Positions 7,232-16,442 are shown, counted from the first letter of the stretch. The stretch is 64,000 bases of DNA from JANMES01 sp038229715 (GCA_038229715.1 JBBROD010000002.1:1-64000), one strand, 5' to 3'. Program-made: numbers and translations. Notes: generated by a model not told the origin, from the letters alone.

Positions 7232-8151
7232 TCGTTAGACGCCTGCGGCGCGGGGGCCGGGGTCGGGTAGGTGATCTTATCAAATCTCAGGTCGAGCCAA
7301 GGCTGTTTCGCGTCGATCCGCCCGTATTGCGCGAAAATCTGCCGCAAACTCGCGAGTTTCTGCTCCGGCGAGACTTCCATGAAGAAATCCGTCGCGCTCA
7401 ACGGCCGGCCCCAGCGAACTTCCGTGCCGTACCGCGTCTTCAGCACGATCTGCGGATCCTTCGCACTGATCCGGCGGTTGACGTTTTCCACGTTCACCTT
7501 CAACACGTCCTGCGCGAACGGTTCGTCAAACAGCAACTTCACCATCTGCAGGCCGGCCTGTAGGTCTTCGCCGCGCCATTGCTTGCCGGGTTCCGGCGGG
7601 GGATTGAAAACGCCTTCGATGACGCGGATGTTTACCCGACCATCAATCCCGTGGACGATGCGGGTGGCCATGTTGCGCGGGTATTGCTCGGGGAGTTTGA
7701 CGCTTTTGCCGTCGACCAGCGAGTAATACTCGCCCCAGCGCACGAGGGCGGCGGGCGTGCGGAAGTCGGCGTTGATCTCAAGTGTGTCGCCGGCGGTTTT
7801 CGTGAACCCGCGACGTACCTCGCGAACTGAAGCAATCCAAGGATTGCCGCGCAGCTTCGCGACGGTTTCCACCAGCAGGTCGTGATCGAAGGCGGACCGG
7901 GCCTTGTCCGGCGCGATGGTGGACGCGATCTGCGCGAACAGCACGTCGCTCATCCAGGCCGGCCGATCTTTGAAAACGATCATCGGCGGGTCGGTCTGCT
8001 TGTCCACTTTGGCGTCGATGTACTGCTTCGACGCTCTGGCGGCCAACGTTACAACGCCGACCAGCGCGATCACCGCCAACAGGTGAACCCACCAGTACGA
8101 ACGCTGCTTGGCGTGCTTGGACTTGGCTTTATCGTTGGGCGGTTTGGCCAT
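7228..8151 (-). CDS. FtsQ/DivIB-like cell division protein
   Basis: The 307-residue protein has a basic cytoplasmic N terminus, one membrane helix (WVHLLAVIALVGVVTLAA), and a POTRA-like extracytoplasmic region. It includes GNPWIASVREVRRGF, then a beta domain with ALVRWGEYYSLVDGKSV, the FtsQ-type 'value of the constant residue' pattern, and an end like LDLRFDKITYP. FtsQ links early and late divisome proteins. Order of similarity and topology both fit; sequence conservation in the family is low. It lies upstream of mraZ, whereas in most bacteria ftsQ is far downstream of mraZ. Confidence 0.65.
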   Translation of the reverse strand: MAKPPNDKAKSKHAKQRSYWWVHLLAVIALVGVVTLAARASKQYIDAKVDKQTDPPMIVFKDRPAWMSDVLFAQIASTIAPDKARSAFDHDLLVETVAKLRGNPWIASVREVRRGFTKTAGDTLEINADFRTPAALVRWGEYYSLVDGKSVKLPEQYPRNMATRIVHGIDGRVNIRVIEGVFNPPPEPGKQWRGEDLQAGLQMVKLLFDEPFAQDVLKVNVENVNRRISAKDPQIVLKTRYGTEVRWGRPLSATDFFMEVSPEQKLASLRQIFAQYGRIDAKQPWLDLRFDKITYPTPAPAPQASNE

Positions 8152-8271
8152 GGGACACTCTGAGTCATTATCGGACCGTGGCCGGGTGTTACTTCAATGG
8201 ATTAATCAATGCCCACGCGTCAATAGACCCAAGGAATGGAGGAGCAAGTCAGGCGGTATGCCGGCACGCCG

Positions 8272-10569
8272 CTATTTGGCTGCCGGCTGAGATGTCGGCA
8301 TCACCGGCTGCGACGCCGGCTGGGTCGGCGGGGGGCGGGTCAGGACATTCTTCTGGATGTTCTCAGCTGTCGCCAAATTCTTTTTCGCGCTTTCAAAATC
8401 AGGGTTGAGGCTAATCGCCCGCTTAAAGTAGACGATGCCTTCTTTGATCTTGTCCTTCGCCAGCTGCGGCTGTCCCCGTTGCCAGTACATTAATGCTTGC
8501 CGGGTCAGGACGAAGCCGACATTGTTACTCGGTTCGGGCGCCTCGGGCTTGATGTAACTCGCGATGCGATAGTAGAGCGTCGCGCTCTCCAGATCGTTGA
8601 TCATCAGGCTCATTTCACCGATGCGCAAAAACAAATCGTAATTACGGGGGTCAAGCGCCCCGGCTTTTTCAATGTGCGATCGCACCTGATCCATGTACTC
8701 CTTCGCAACGGCCGGATTGCCTTGCTGGGTTTTCACCTTGGTGAAGTAACAGCTCGCGATTTCGATGTGGCTGGATGCCTCATAGGCGTTTAGTTCGATC
8801 GATTTTTTGAGTGATTCGATCGCGCCGTCGGCGTCTCCCTTGACCATCTTGGCCTTGCCCAGCAGACAGTAAATCGATGCGTTGTTCGGAAACTGAACGA
8901 TGGCTTGATTGTAGAGTTTGATGGCATCGTCGGGCCGGCGTTGCTTGATCAGCGCGGGGCCGAATTCTTCGATCGGTTCCGGGCGACCCGGCGCTGCCTT
9001 CACTGCTTTTTCGTAGTAGCGGAGGGCTTCGCTCGGGTCATTTTTTTCCACCAGCCGACCCATGCCGATCAGCGCGTCCATGTTCTGTCGGCCGGTGAGG
9101 CGCAGCACTTGCTGGAAAATGCGGCTGGCTTCATCCTGGCCGTCTTTTTCACTGGCTTTGGTTTTGGCGAGTTGAACCAGCGCGACGATGTTTTCGCTGT
9201 CCTGCGAGATCGTGTTTTGCCATAAGGCGGTGGCATTGGCGAAGCTGTTGGCGTGGCCGTTGAGGACGGTGATCGCGAGGACCGCAACCAGCGTCGCCGC
9301 TGCCACCGGCCACGGCCATCGGAGATCGCGAACGATCGGTCGGCCCGCCTGCAGGATCAGCTCGATCGCCGATGCCGCCATGACTGCACACGCCAGATAC
9401 GCGAACCGCTCCGCCACGAAGCTGGATTGATCCCCGCTGCGGTTGATCGGCGTGATGAACGGCAGGAGGAGCAACAGCAGAATCGAAACCGCCATGAACG
9501 GCGCCTTGCCCACCACCGTGCGACGCGCCCAAAGGACGATCAACACCAGCAGGATGGCCAGCAGCGATGACAATCCGATGACTTCACCCGGCGTGACAAT
9601 CCAGTTCTTCTGAGCCGGCGTGAGACCGACCGGCCAGGCAAACTTCATGATGAAAAATCCGATCGCCCGGGCGGCCATCACAATCGAATTCACAAACGAA
9701 AGCGGCCAGGCGACCAGCCCCAACGAAGGGCGCTCGATGATTAGCTTCAGTGTAACTACCCCGATCGACAGCAGGAGGAACGGCAATAATCCGAGGACGG
9801 TTTTGCGATCGATCGAATCCTGTTTCCACCACACGATCAGGCCCATCACCAAAGGCAAGGTGCAGACCAAAACCGGGGCGCATAGTAGCGATGCGAGGTA
9901 CGCAAGAATCGCCAGCGCGTAGAGTTTTTTCGGGCCTTCCGGCAAGCGAAAGATTCGCGACGGGTTCGGCACCGTCGGATCAGCGCCCGACCATCGGAGA
10001 TAGATGATCAGATAGCCGAGCCCCCAGAACGCGCCCCAAAGCATCGGCTGGCGGGCAATCCAGGCGACCGATTCCACCTGCAGCGGATGCAGCGCGAACA
10101 CCAACCCCGCCACGAACGCGCCGCGGACCTCCAGGCGACGCAGAAGCATCCAGACCATCAGCGCGTTCAGCGAATGGACCAGCAGGGAAACGATGTGATA
10201 ACCCACGGGCGTTTTATCACTCCAGATCATCTGCTGCGGCCAGACCATGGTGTAACCGAGCGGCGTCCACTGCGGGGTCACATGAACGTGGGCCCAAAGC
10301 ATCCCCAATCCATCGGCGGATTTGAGGGAGCCGTTGTGGGTGATTTGAACGTCATCCTGCCAAACAAACATCCCCCCCGGCCGCCAGGTCGGCCAATAGG
10401 CGATCATGCATAAGAACAGGATGGGAAGGAATTTAAATAGCAGCGTGCGGACCCGAGAGTCGTCCTCCGGGGCCATCCAGTCGAGCGATTCGGGCTGGTC
10501 GTAGTCGTCTTGCGTCGAGGAAATGACCGCAATCGGCTTGGGCGAGGATTGTGCTGGCGTGTCTTTCAC
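8272..10569 (-). CDS. Polytopic membrane protein with C-terminal TPR repeats (TMTC/glycosyltransferase-like)
   Basis: About 765 residues from the GTG at 10569, which has a GGGGG ribosome-site-like run before it. A longer frame from a TTG at 10707 is possible. The N-terminal half has about 10-12 membrane helices with a FVWQDDVQITHNGSLKS loop, GYHIVSLLVHSLNALMVW and FALHPLQVESVAWIARQ, strongly like the DUF1736/TMTC membrane family related to O-mannosyltransferases. The C-terminal half (from about residue 470) has at least five TPR units (such as SEALRYYEKAVKAAPGRPEP). The tail is Pro/Gln/Ser rich. Many planctomycetes encode such proteins; the substrate is unknown. Confidence 0.8.
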   Translation of the reverse strand: MKDTPAQSSPKPIAVISSTQDDYDQPESLDWMAPEDDSRVRTLLFKFLPILFLCMIAYWPTWRPGGMFVWQDDVQITHNGSLKSADGLGMLWAHVHVTPQWTPLGYTMVWPQQMIWSDKTPVGYHIVSLLVHSLNALMVWMLLRRLEVRGAFVAGLVFALHPLQVESVAWIARQPMLWGAFWGLGYLIIYLRWSGADPTVPNPSRIFRLPEGPKKLYALAILAYLASLLCAPVLVCTLPLVMGLIVWWKQDSIDRKTVLGLLPFLLLSIGVVTLKLIIERPSLGLVAWPLSFVNSIVMAARAIGFFIMKFAWPVGLTPAQKNWIVTPGEVIGLSSLLAILLVLIVLWARRTVVGKAPFMAVSILLLLLLPFITPINRSGDQSSFVAERFAYLACAVMAASAIELILQAGRPIVRDLRWPWPVAAATLVAVLAITVLNGHANSFANATALWQNTISQDSENIVALVQLAKTKASEKDGQDEASRIFQQVLRLTGRQNMDALIGMGRLVEKNDPSEALRYYEKAVKAAPGRPEPIEEFGPALIKQRRPDDAIKLYNQAIVQFPNNASIYCLLGKAKMVKGDADGAIESLKKSIELNAYEASSHIEIASCYFTKVKTQQGNPAVAKEYMDQVRSHIEKAGALDPRNYDLFLRIGEMSLMINDLESATLYYRIASYIKPEAPEPSNNVGFVLTRQALMYWQRGQPQLAKDKIKEGIVYFKRAISLNPDFESAKKNLATAENIQKNVLTRPPPTQPASQPVMPTSQPAAK

Positions 10570-11222
10570 GTGAGACCCCCAGTTTACTTCGCGATCGACG
10601 ATCGGGCCACTTTGAACGGTGAATACATCGATTGATCTCACGTCGGACGGATCGGACGATAAGGGAACACCATTCCGGGGGTATTCCCTTAGTTTATGGC
10701 AGATCAAGACTTAACATGCTACCAGAGCGCGCATCGAAGGGCATTTCGATCAAATACTCACCACGGCAAGGCTAGATGAATACCCTTATTTGATACTGGT
10801 TGTGTGCAATTGAGAAATTCAAAACCTTGAAATTGGAGCAGCAAAGCTTGATTTTTTTATAATTGCGCATTTCGTTGAGGGTTTGGAATGGCATTTGTTA
10901 ACAGGCTGTTACGAGAGAGTGTACGCGAATGAACTGCATACGGAACGGGTACATGGACGTGCCTACCGATGGATGAAGTTGCGAACAGATGTCGCAGAAT
11001 CAACCCATCGTCCTGAGCAGACATTTCGATCATTTCGATCGACGAAGTAGTGACGTCACCCATAGCCAACACCGTGTACATCACGGGCGACATTAGTGTA
11101 AAGCAGGTTGCGGCTCGGGTGTGAATGTTCACGACTCAACTTTTGGTTTTAGGGGCAGGCAAGGGCGATTGTCGCCACTGCCGATATGTTTTTTCAAGGC
11201 ATGCCTTGGACGGGAGATACAA
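10570..11222. other. Non-coding region upstream of the PEP-CTERM gene
   Basis: About 650 bp of lower GC than the surroundings. Small open frames on either strand lack motifs and sensible composition. The promoter of the PEP-CTERM gene and the promoter of the divergent TPR gene must lie here, but I cannot place -10/-35 boxes with confidence. Confidence 0.4.
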
Positions 11223-12014
11223 ATGAAAATGCGATCAATCAGTAAAGAATGTATTCTTACAATTCTGGGTGTCACGGCACTCGTCAGCACGCGGCAGGCC
11301 GCTGCAGCAATCGTGTACGCGACCGACTTCACTTATGCAAATGGCACGCTCCTAACCTCGCCTGGCCCCGGCTGGACGGCGGCCAGTGGTGCCGGAACGA
11401 ATGCGCTCACCGTCAACAGTGGTAAGGTCAGTTTGACGACATCAGGCGAAGACGATCAACATGCTGCTACGTTTGGTGCACTGTCGAGCGGTACCACGTA
11501 CTATTACGGGCTTGACATTAATATTACCTCAGCACAAGCCACTGGTGATTATTTCGTAATGTTTGCTTCAGGCACCAGTACCTTTGGTGGTAAGATCTTC
11601 GTAAAGTCTTCCGGAGCGGGCTATGTACTTGGTCTTTTGAGTGGTAGCGGCACAGCCTCCGTGGCGTACGGAACTACTGTTAAAAGCTTTAGTACGGACT
11701 TGCATGTAGCAGTTGGTTACACTTTCAATACCGGCAATAACAACGACGTTGCGACCCTTTATTTGGCAGGGTCAAATTTGGCAGAAGCAACTTCAACGGG
11801 TATAGGCACTGATCTAGCTGCGATCACTACCATAACGTTGCGTCAGGGCACAGCGGCCAGTGCCGCTGCCTTAACCGTCGATAACGTAGTCGTAGCCTCA
11901 GATTTTAGCTCCGTAAGCGTCACACCTGAACCAGCTTCATTGTCCCTCGTTGGCCTGGGAAGTTTGGCCATGCTGGCTCGTCGGCGTCGTAAATCAGTGT
12001 TCGCTTTGACTTAA
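11223..12014 (+). CDS. PEP-CTERM sorting domain protein
   Basis: The 263-residue protein starts at ATG 11223 behind GGGAG. It has a signal peptide (LTILGVTALVSTRQAAAA) and a Ser/Thr/Gly-rich, beta-strand-like middle. The C terminus carries a PEP-CTERM signal: VTPEPASLSLVGLGSLAML followed by ARRRRKS. Such proteins are exported and then cut or sorted by an exosortase, and end up on the surface or in extracellular matrix. The middle has no enzyme motif I recognise. It is a single transcription unit with its own terminator. Lower GC than neighbouring housekeeping genes. Confidence 0.88.
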   Translation: MKMRSISKECILTILGVTALVSTRQAAAAIVYATDFTYANGTLLTSPGPGWTAASGAGTNALTVNSGKVSLTTSGEDDQHAATFGALSSGTTYYYGLDINITSAQATGDYFVMFASGTSTFGGKIFVKSSGAGYVLGLLSGSGTASVAYGTTVKSFSTDLHVAVGYTFNTGNNNDVATLYLAGSNLAEATSTGIGTDLAAITTITLRQGTAASAAALTVDNVVVASDFSSVSVTPEPASLSLVGLGSLAMLARRRRKSVFALT

Positions 12015-12038
12015 AAGTATGTATTTTAGCTCAATGTG

Positions 12039-12072
12039 AAAGAAGGCTGCACTCAATAGTGCAGCCTTCTTT
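12039..12072 (+). terminator. Rho-independent terminator of the PEP-CTERM gene
   Basis: A 15-bp perfect stem (AAAGAAGGCTGCACT / AGTGCAGCCTTCTTT) with a CAAT loop, starting 25 bp after the stop and followed by a T-rich stretch. Confidence 0.85.
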
Positions 12073-12147
12073 ATTTCTTGATCGGTCTTTGAAACAATCA
12101 AAAAGACTGTCTTGCACTCGATGGGTTCATTTATCAAGATACTGACC

Positions 12148-13503
12148 ATGTCAACTGCAATGGAGAATGTGGACAACGATACGTACGATCTCCTCATCAT
12201 CGGCGCGGGACCTGCCGGGACGATTGCGGCGATCGCGGCTCGCAAGCGGGGGCTGAGCGTCATGTTGCTCGAGAAAGCCTCCTTCCCGCGATTCCATATC
12301 GGCGAATCCTTCCTGCCGGCGACGTTTGACCGCCTGAAAGAACTCGGCCTGGAGCCGGCGCTTCGTAAGCTGCCGCATGTGCCGAAGTTCGGGGCGGATT
12401 TTGCAATGGGGTACGGCGGTAAAGTCCTCATGATCGACTTCGCCGACGGCTTCGTCGCTTGCGATGAGGCGTTCAATATCGAGCGGTCGGTGTTCGATAC
12501 CATGCTGATCGACGAGGCCGGTAAGGCAGGAGCAGTCGTCAGGCAGGGGGCGGTCAAGGAAATTCTCAAGCTCTCCGACGGCGATTGCCGCGTGGCGACA
12601 GATGTCGGCGAAATCCGCTGCAAATATGTGCTCGACGCCAGTGGCCAGAACACCGTGATCGGCCGGCATTTAGGCACGCGCACGCCGGTGGCCGATCCGA
12701 ACCTTAAGAAGGTTGCCTACTTCAGTCAGTTTGAAGGCGTTGAGCGCCCCGAAGGCAAGCGGGCCGGGCATCCGCTTATCGTGATGATGGACGAAGGTTG
12801 GTACTGGATGATACCGCTCAACGAGCGCGTTACCAGCGTGGGCATGGTGCTGGGGGCGGACGATAGCAAGAAAATTCAGGCCCAGGAAAATCTCACACCC
12901 GAGCGCATGTTGCAGTGGGGCATCGATAACACGCCGCTGGTTAAAGAGAAGATGAAAAACGCGCAGCCGCTGCATGAGGGCAATCAGGTCATTGCGGATT
13001 TCAGTTACCACTGCCGGCCGTATGCGGGCGAAGGGTACTTCCTCATCGGCGATGCGGCGGCGTTTATGGACCCGATTTTCTCCACCGGTGTTTCCGTCGC
13101 CGTCAACTCGGGGATGGCGGCGGTGGGGCATGTGGATGACGTCATCAAGGGGCGCAAAAGCCCGGCCGCCGTTCGTAAGCGGTACATCGCACATCTGGAA
13201 GAAAGCACTGGCACGCTCTTTAAGCTGATCCGGCAATACTACGATCATTCCTTCCGCGAGCTGTTCCTCAACGGCACCGGCCCACTGCAGGTACACAAGG
13301 CGGTGATTGGCGTATTGGCGGGCAACGTGTTTCCGCGGCCGCCGTTTAATATGCGGTGGCGGTTGAAGTTCTTTGATTACTGCGTGTCGTGGAATCACCG
13401 CAAGCAACTCGTGCCGCGCCGGCGGAAGTTTTCGCTGCTGAAGCACGGGCAGATGGCTCGCGAAGAGGCGGCGACGGTGATGATGACTCCAGCGTCGGTG
13501 TGA
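12148..13503 (+). CDS. Halogenase-like FAD-dependent oxidoreductase
   Basis: The protein opens with the Rossmann FAD motif LLIIGAGPAGTIAA and has GESFLPATFDRLKELG, VPKFGADF (the xKxGAxF position of the active-site lysine in flavin halogenases), the halogenase fingerprint GWYWMIP (WxWxIP), and GDAAAFMDPIFSTGV. Halogenases of this fold add Cl or Br to aromatic or carrier-bound substrates, but many homologues are oxidases or reductases, so activity is open. It is the first gene of the rightward arm of the polyketide-like cluster, and similar genes occur in aryl-polyene and xanthomonadin clusters. ATG at 12121 or TTG at 12112 are alternative starts. Confidence 0.82.
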   Translation: MSTAMENVDNDTYDLLIIGAGPAGTIAAIAARKRGLSVMLLEKASFPRFHIGESFLPATFDRLKELGLEPALRKLPHVPKFGADFAMGYGGKVLMIDFADGFVACDEAFNIERSVFDTMLIDEAGKAGAVVRQGAVKEILKLSDGDCRVATDVGEIRCKYVLDASGQNTVIGRHLGTRTPVADPNLKKVAYFSQFEGVERPEGKRAGHPLIVMMDEGWYWMIPLNERVTSVGMVLGADDSKKIQAQENLTPERMLQWGIDNTPLVKEKMKNAQPLHEGNQVIADFSYHCRPYAGEGYFLIGDAAAFMDPIFSTGVSVAVNSGMAAVGHVDDVIKGRKSPAAVRKRYIAHLEESTGTLFKLIRQYYDHSFRELFLNGTGPLQVHKAVIGVLAGNVFPRPPFNMRWRLKFFDYCVSWNHRKQLVPRRRKFSLLKHGQMAREEAATVMMTPASV

Positions 13504-13530
13504 TTACGGTTTGAACCTTCTCGTGCGGTT

Positions 13531-13690
13531 CATACGGATTTGATTTTAATTCCTGCGCTACCTTTCGCAGATCGTCATTCCGAGGTACTCCGAGGAATCT
13601 CGGGAAACGAGCGGTTATCGCTACCCGAGATTCCTAGGATCACCTCGGGATGACGGTGCTGGAAGCGCCAGAATTAAACGGAGTCCGTAT
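13531..13690. repeat. Nested palindrome with GTCATTCCGAGGTACTCC core
   Basis: Inner arms at about 13574-13656 (GTCATTCCGAGGTACTCC ... GGATCACCTCGGGATGAC) are a diverged member of the GTCATCCTGAGGTACGCC family found three more times in this window. Outer arms (CATACGGATTTGATTTTAAT at 13531 and ATTAAACGGAGTCCGTAT near 13673-13690) make a second, enclosing inverted repeat. A separate small hairpin, CTTGCCGCTGAAGCGGCAAG, follows at 13693-13712. No gene lies in this 327-bp gap. Confidence 0.7.
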
Positions 13691-13830
13691 TACTTGCCGC
13701 TGAAGCGGCAAGCCCGGTGGGGTTCTGCGGATATTCACAGGAGAATGGGTTGGCTTGCAAACCGGTGCGGGCGGTTTTAGACTCCAACTCGACACTTTGC
13801 ATCGCTTTTCACGCACAAGGATAGGCAACC

Positions 13831-14115
13831 GTGGGCCCGGCACCGACTCGAACACTCGACACCCTCAAAGGCGATCTCAAACGGTTGCTGGTGGAAAATT
13901 TGTCCATCGAAGACCTTAAGCCCGAGCAAATTTCCGACGACGCCGACCTGTTTGGCGACAACGGCATCGGCCTGGATTCGCTGGACGGCGTGGAAGTGGT
14001 CGTCATCCTCCATCGCCAGTACGGGCTGGACGTCAAAGCCATGCAGAAGGGCCGCGACGTGTTTCGTTCGATCAACACGCTGGCGCCTTACGTGCTGTCC
14101 CACGCCACCAAATAG
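13831..14115 (+). CDS. Acyl carrier protein 1
   Basis: A 94-residue ACP with GTG start. The phosphopantetheine attachment serine is in GIGLDSLDGVEVVV. It carries the growing acyl chain as a thioester. The next gene, a ketosynthase, starts 10 bp later, so the two are likely co-translated. The family is typically 75-95 residues, so this is full length. The partner is inferred to be the adjacent ketosynthase. Confidence 0.92.
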   Translation: MGPAPTRTLDTLKGDLKRLLVENLSIEDLKPEQISDDADLFGDNGIGLDSLDGVEVVVILHRQYGLDVKAMQKGRDVFRSINTLAPYVLSHATK

Positions 14116-14124
14116 GATTCGCCC

Positions 14125-15315
14125 GTGGCGATCAACCGTTCAACCGTCGGCATTGCGGGAGTCGGGGCGATCTCGGCTGCGGGTAACGGGGCGGCGGCGA
14201 CGCTGGACACCTTTCGATCCGGCCGACCCAATCCGGCCAGTACGCTACCGTTTGAAAGTTCGATCGACGCGCCCACGTTTCAAGTGTCTGCTGAATTGCC
14301 GGAACTGGCCGGCCATTACAACGCCAGTCGCAGCTTGCGGCTGACGATCGCGGCGCTGACCGAAGCGATCGAGGCCAGCGGCTTGAACGAACTCGTCGGC
14401 TGCACCGAGCGCGTGGGCGTATGTCTCGGTACGACCGTGGCCAGTCAGCTTAACAACGTAGCGTTCTACGACGCCTACCGCACCACCGGCCGGCCGCCGC
14501 TGGAGCCGGTGTACGACTATCTGCACGCCAACCTCGCGCACGCCGTCGGCGATATTCTCACCCTGCACGGCCCACGGATGACGGTGGTCAATGCCTGCTC
14601 TTCGGGGGCTGACGCGATCGGCATCGCGGCGAGTTGGATACGCAACGGCCTGTGCGATCTTGCGATCGCCGGCGGGGCTGACGAGCTGAATCGCGTGGCG
14701 CTGGCGGGTTTTTGGTCGCTGGGCGTGATGAGCCAGCAGCCTTGTACGCCGTTCGATCGCGATCGCGCGGGGCTGAACCTCGGCGAAGGGGCGGGCGTGG
14801 TAATTCTGGAATCGCACGCGCACGCGGCCAAACGCGGAGCAAAGCTGGCGTTTGAAATCGCCGGCTTCGGCAACGCCTGCGATGCGCATCATCTCACCGC
14901 GCCGCATCCGGAGGGCCGCGGGTTGGACGCTGCCGTCCGCGCCGCGATGAAACAAGCGAACGTCGCGCCGGAGCAGGTCGCCTTCATCAACGCCCACGGC
15001 ACGGCCACGCTGGACAACGACCGTGCGGAAGCAAAAGTGTTCGACCGCCTCTTCACCGGCGGAGTGAAGTTTCTATCGACCAAAGGCTACACCGGCCACA
15101 CGCTCGGCGCGGCCGGTGGGCTTGAGGCGATCTTCACGCTGCTCGGCCTGCGCGAAGGATGGATCCCCGCCAGCGTCGGCTTCCAGAATAAGCCCGACGA
15201 CCTCGCCGCTGCTCCAATCTCGGCGCGCACGGAGATCGCCGGTGAGTACGCGCTCAGCACATCTCTCGCCTTCGGCGGCAACAACGCCGCCGTCCTGATC
15301 AGGAGGCTGGCTTGA
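14125..15315 (+). CDS. 3-oxoacyl-ACP synthase (KAS II/FabF type) 1
   Basis: This 396-residue condensing enzyme has the complete Cys-His-His triad: Cys in VVNACSSGADAIGI, His in FINAHGTATLDNDRAE, His in KGYTGHTLGAAGG. It extends acyl-ACP by decarboxylative condensation with malonyl-ACP. GTG start at 14125. The stop overlaps the TTG start of the next, degenerate ketosynthase (TTGA), a pairing that recalls KS/chain-length-factor dimers of polyene and type II polyketide systems. That pairing is inferred from order and overlap. Confidence 0.93.
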   Translation: MAINRSTVGIAGVGAISAAGNGAAATLDTFRSGRPNPASTLPFESSIDAPTFQVSAELPELAGHYNASRSLRLTIAALTEAIEASGLNELVGCTERVGVCLGTTVASQLNNVAFYDAYRTTGRPPLEPVYDYLHANLAHAVGDILTLHGPRMTVVNACSSGADAIGIAASWIRNGLCDLAIAGGADELNRVALAGFWSLGVMSQQPCTPFDRDRAGLNLGEGAGVVILESHAHAAKRGAKLAFEIAGFGNACDAHHLTAPHPEGRGLDAAVRAAMKQANVAPEQVAFINAHGTATLDNDRAEAKVFDRLFTGGVKFLSTKGYTGHTLGAAGGLEAIFTLLGLREGWIPASVGFQNKPDDLAAAPISARTEIAGEYALSTSLAFGGNNAAVLIRRLA

Positions 15316-16442
15316 CGCTACCGACGGTGAGTATCCTGGGCGCGGGCGCGATCACGCCGATCGGTCGCGATCTGCCAAAGATCGCCGCCCGCCTGCACGC
15401 CAAGAGCGGCCGGATCGAAGCAGACGATGCGCCTCCCGCGCCAAGCACGCTCGAAGAGCCAAACAGCAACCTCCCTCTCCCCAGCGGGGAGAGGGCGGGG
15501 GTGAGGGGAGAAACGTCAGATACCGACCCGCACATTTCGCCAACCGACTCCGAAAATCTCCCCCCACTCCCAACTTCCCCGCTCCGGGAAGAGCGGCAGC
15601 AGTTGCCGGTCGACGATGCCACCATCACCGACGCCGTACTCGGCAAGTGGCTTCGCCGGGCGGATCGCTACACCAAGATGGCCGTCCTCGCCGCCGCCGA
15701 CGCGTGGGAGGCGGCCAAGCCGGCGCTCGCAGACGTGCCGCTCGAACGCATCGGCCTGATCGTCGCCACCGGCTTCGGCCCGCACGGGCGCGGGTTCAAA
15801 TTCCTCGACGGTGTTCTCGACTGCGGCGACTCCGCAGCGCTGCCGACGGATTTTTCGCACTCCGTCCACGGCGCTCCGGCCGGCTACATCACCGAGATTC
15901 TCGGCCTGCGCGGGCCGTCGCTGTCGATTGCGGATTTCGTTTGCGGGTTCGAGCAGGCCGTCCAACTCGCACAGTGCTGGCTGGCCGAGGGCGGTTGCGA
16001 TCGCGTGCTGGTCGGAGCGGTGGAGGAACTCGGCCAAGTGCTGCTGCACTGCGCCGGCAGGATGCTGAATTACGACCAGCGGATCACCCCCAGCGAAGGG
16101 GCGGCGTTTTTCATGCTCGGCCCCGCGGAAGCCAGCGGCGCGATCGCCACCCTCACGACGGCTGAAGTGCCCGGAAAGGTCGATCTGGTGCTGCTCGATC
16201 AGCCTGTGGTCGGCCTGGCCACGCCGCACTTGCAGCCGAGCGAGACGGAAGTGCACTGGTCCTTCAACGCCAGCTTCGGCCATCACCCTGGCACGGCGGC
16301 GTTTCAAATTTTAGGCGGTTTGCTGGCTATGCGCCCGCCGATCGCCATTGACAACGTCGCAACCTTCCGGCCATCATGCGACCCCGCAGCCGCAACCCTG
16401 CTGCTGCGGAAAATAACCTCGTCACCGACGGCCGGCGTATGA
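15312..16442 (+). CDS. Ketosynthase-like partner (chain-length-factor-like) with an in-frame repeat insertion
   Basis: TTG start overlapping the previous stop; 376 residues. It keeps the thiolase-fold outline (VSILGAGAITPIGRD; RIGLIVATGFGP; GHHPGTAAFQILGG) but lacks the NAHGT histidine region, and the nucleophile region reads SIADFVCGFEQAV. It is probably the non-condensing partner of the preceding ketosynthase. Residues about 53-96 (LPLPSGERAGVRGE ... PTSPLREE) are not family-like and are the translation of a dispersed palindromic repeat. The flanks read straight into recognisable protein on both sides, so the insertion is in frame. The stop overlaps the next ATG (ATGA). Confidence 0.8.
   Translation: MTLPTVSILGAGAITPIGRDLPKIAARLHAKSGRIEADDAPPAPSTLEEPNSNLPLPSGERAGVRGETSDTDPHISPTDSENLPPLPTSPLREERQQLPVDDATITDAVLGKWLRRADRYTKMAVLAAADAWEAAKPALADVPLERIGLIVATGFGPHGRGFKFLDGVLDCGDSAALPTDFSHSVHGAPAGYITEILGLRGPSLSIADFVCGFEQAVQLAQCWLAEGGCDRVLVGAVEELGQVLLHCAGRMLNYDQRITPSEGAAFFMLGPAEASGAIATLTTAEVPGKVDLVLLDQPVVGLATPHLQPSETEVHWSFNASFGHHPGTAAFQILGGLLAMRPPIAIDNVATFRPSCDPAAATLLLRKITSSPTAGV
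15469..15599. repeat. In-frame palindromic repeat inside the ketosynthase-like gene
   Basis: One end is CTCCCTCTCCCCAGCGGGG with GAGAGGGCGGGGGTGAGGGG after it; the other end is a weaker CTCCGGGAAGAG arm at about 15582-15593. The centre contains ATTTCGCCAACCGACTCC, which is also found as ATTCGCCAACTGACTCC in the copy within the acyl-AMP ligase (19189-19316). The translated peptides share LPLPSGERAGVRGET and the HSPTDS-like centre. Confidence 0.85.

Noticed and set aside
10857..11132. Minus-strand frame of 91 codons in the gap before the PEP-CTERM gene
   Set aside because: No motif, odd composition, and it overlaps the leader of the PEP-CTERM gene.
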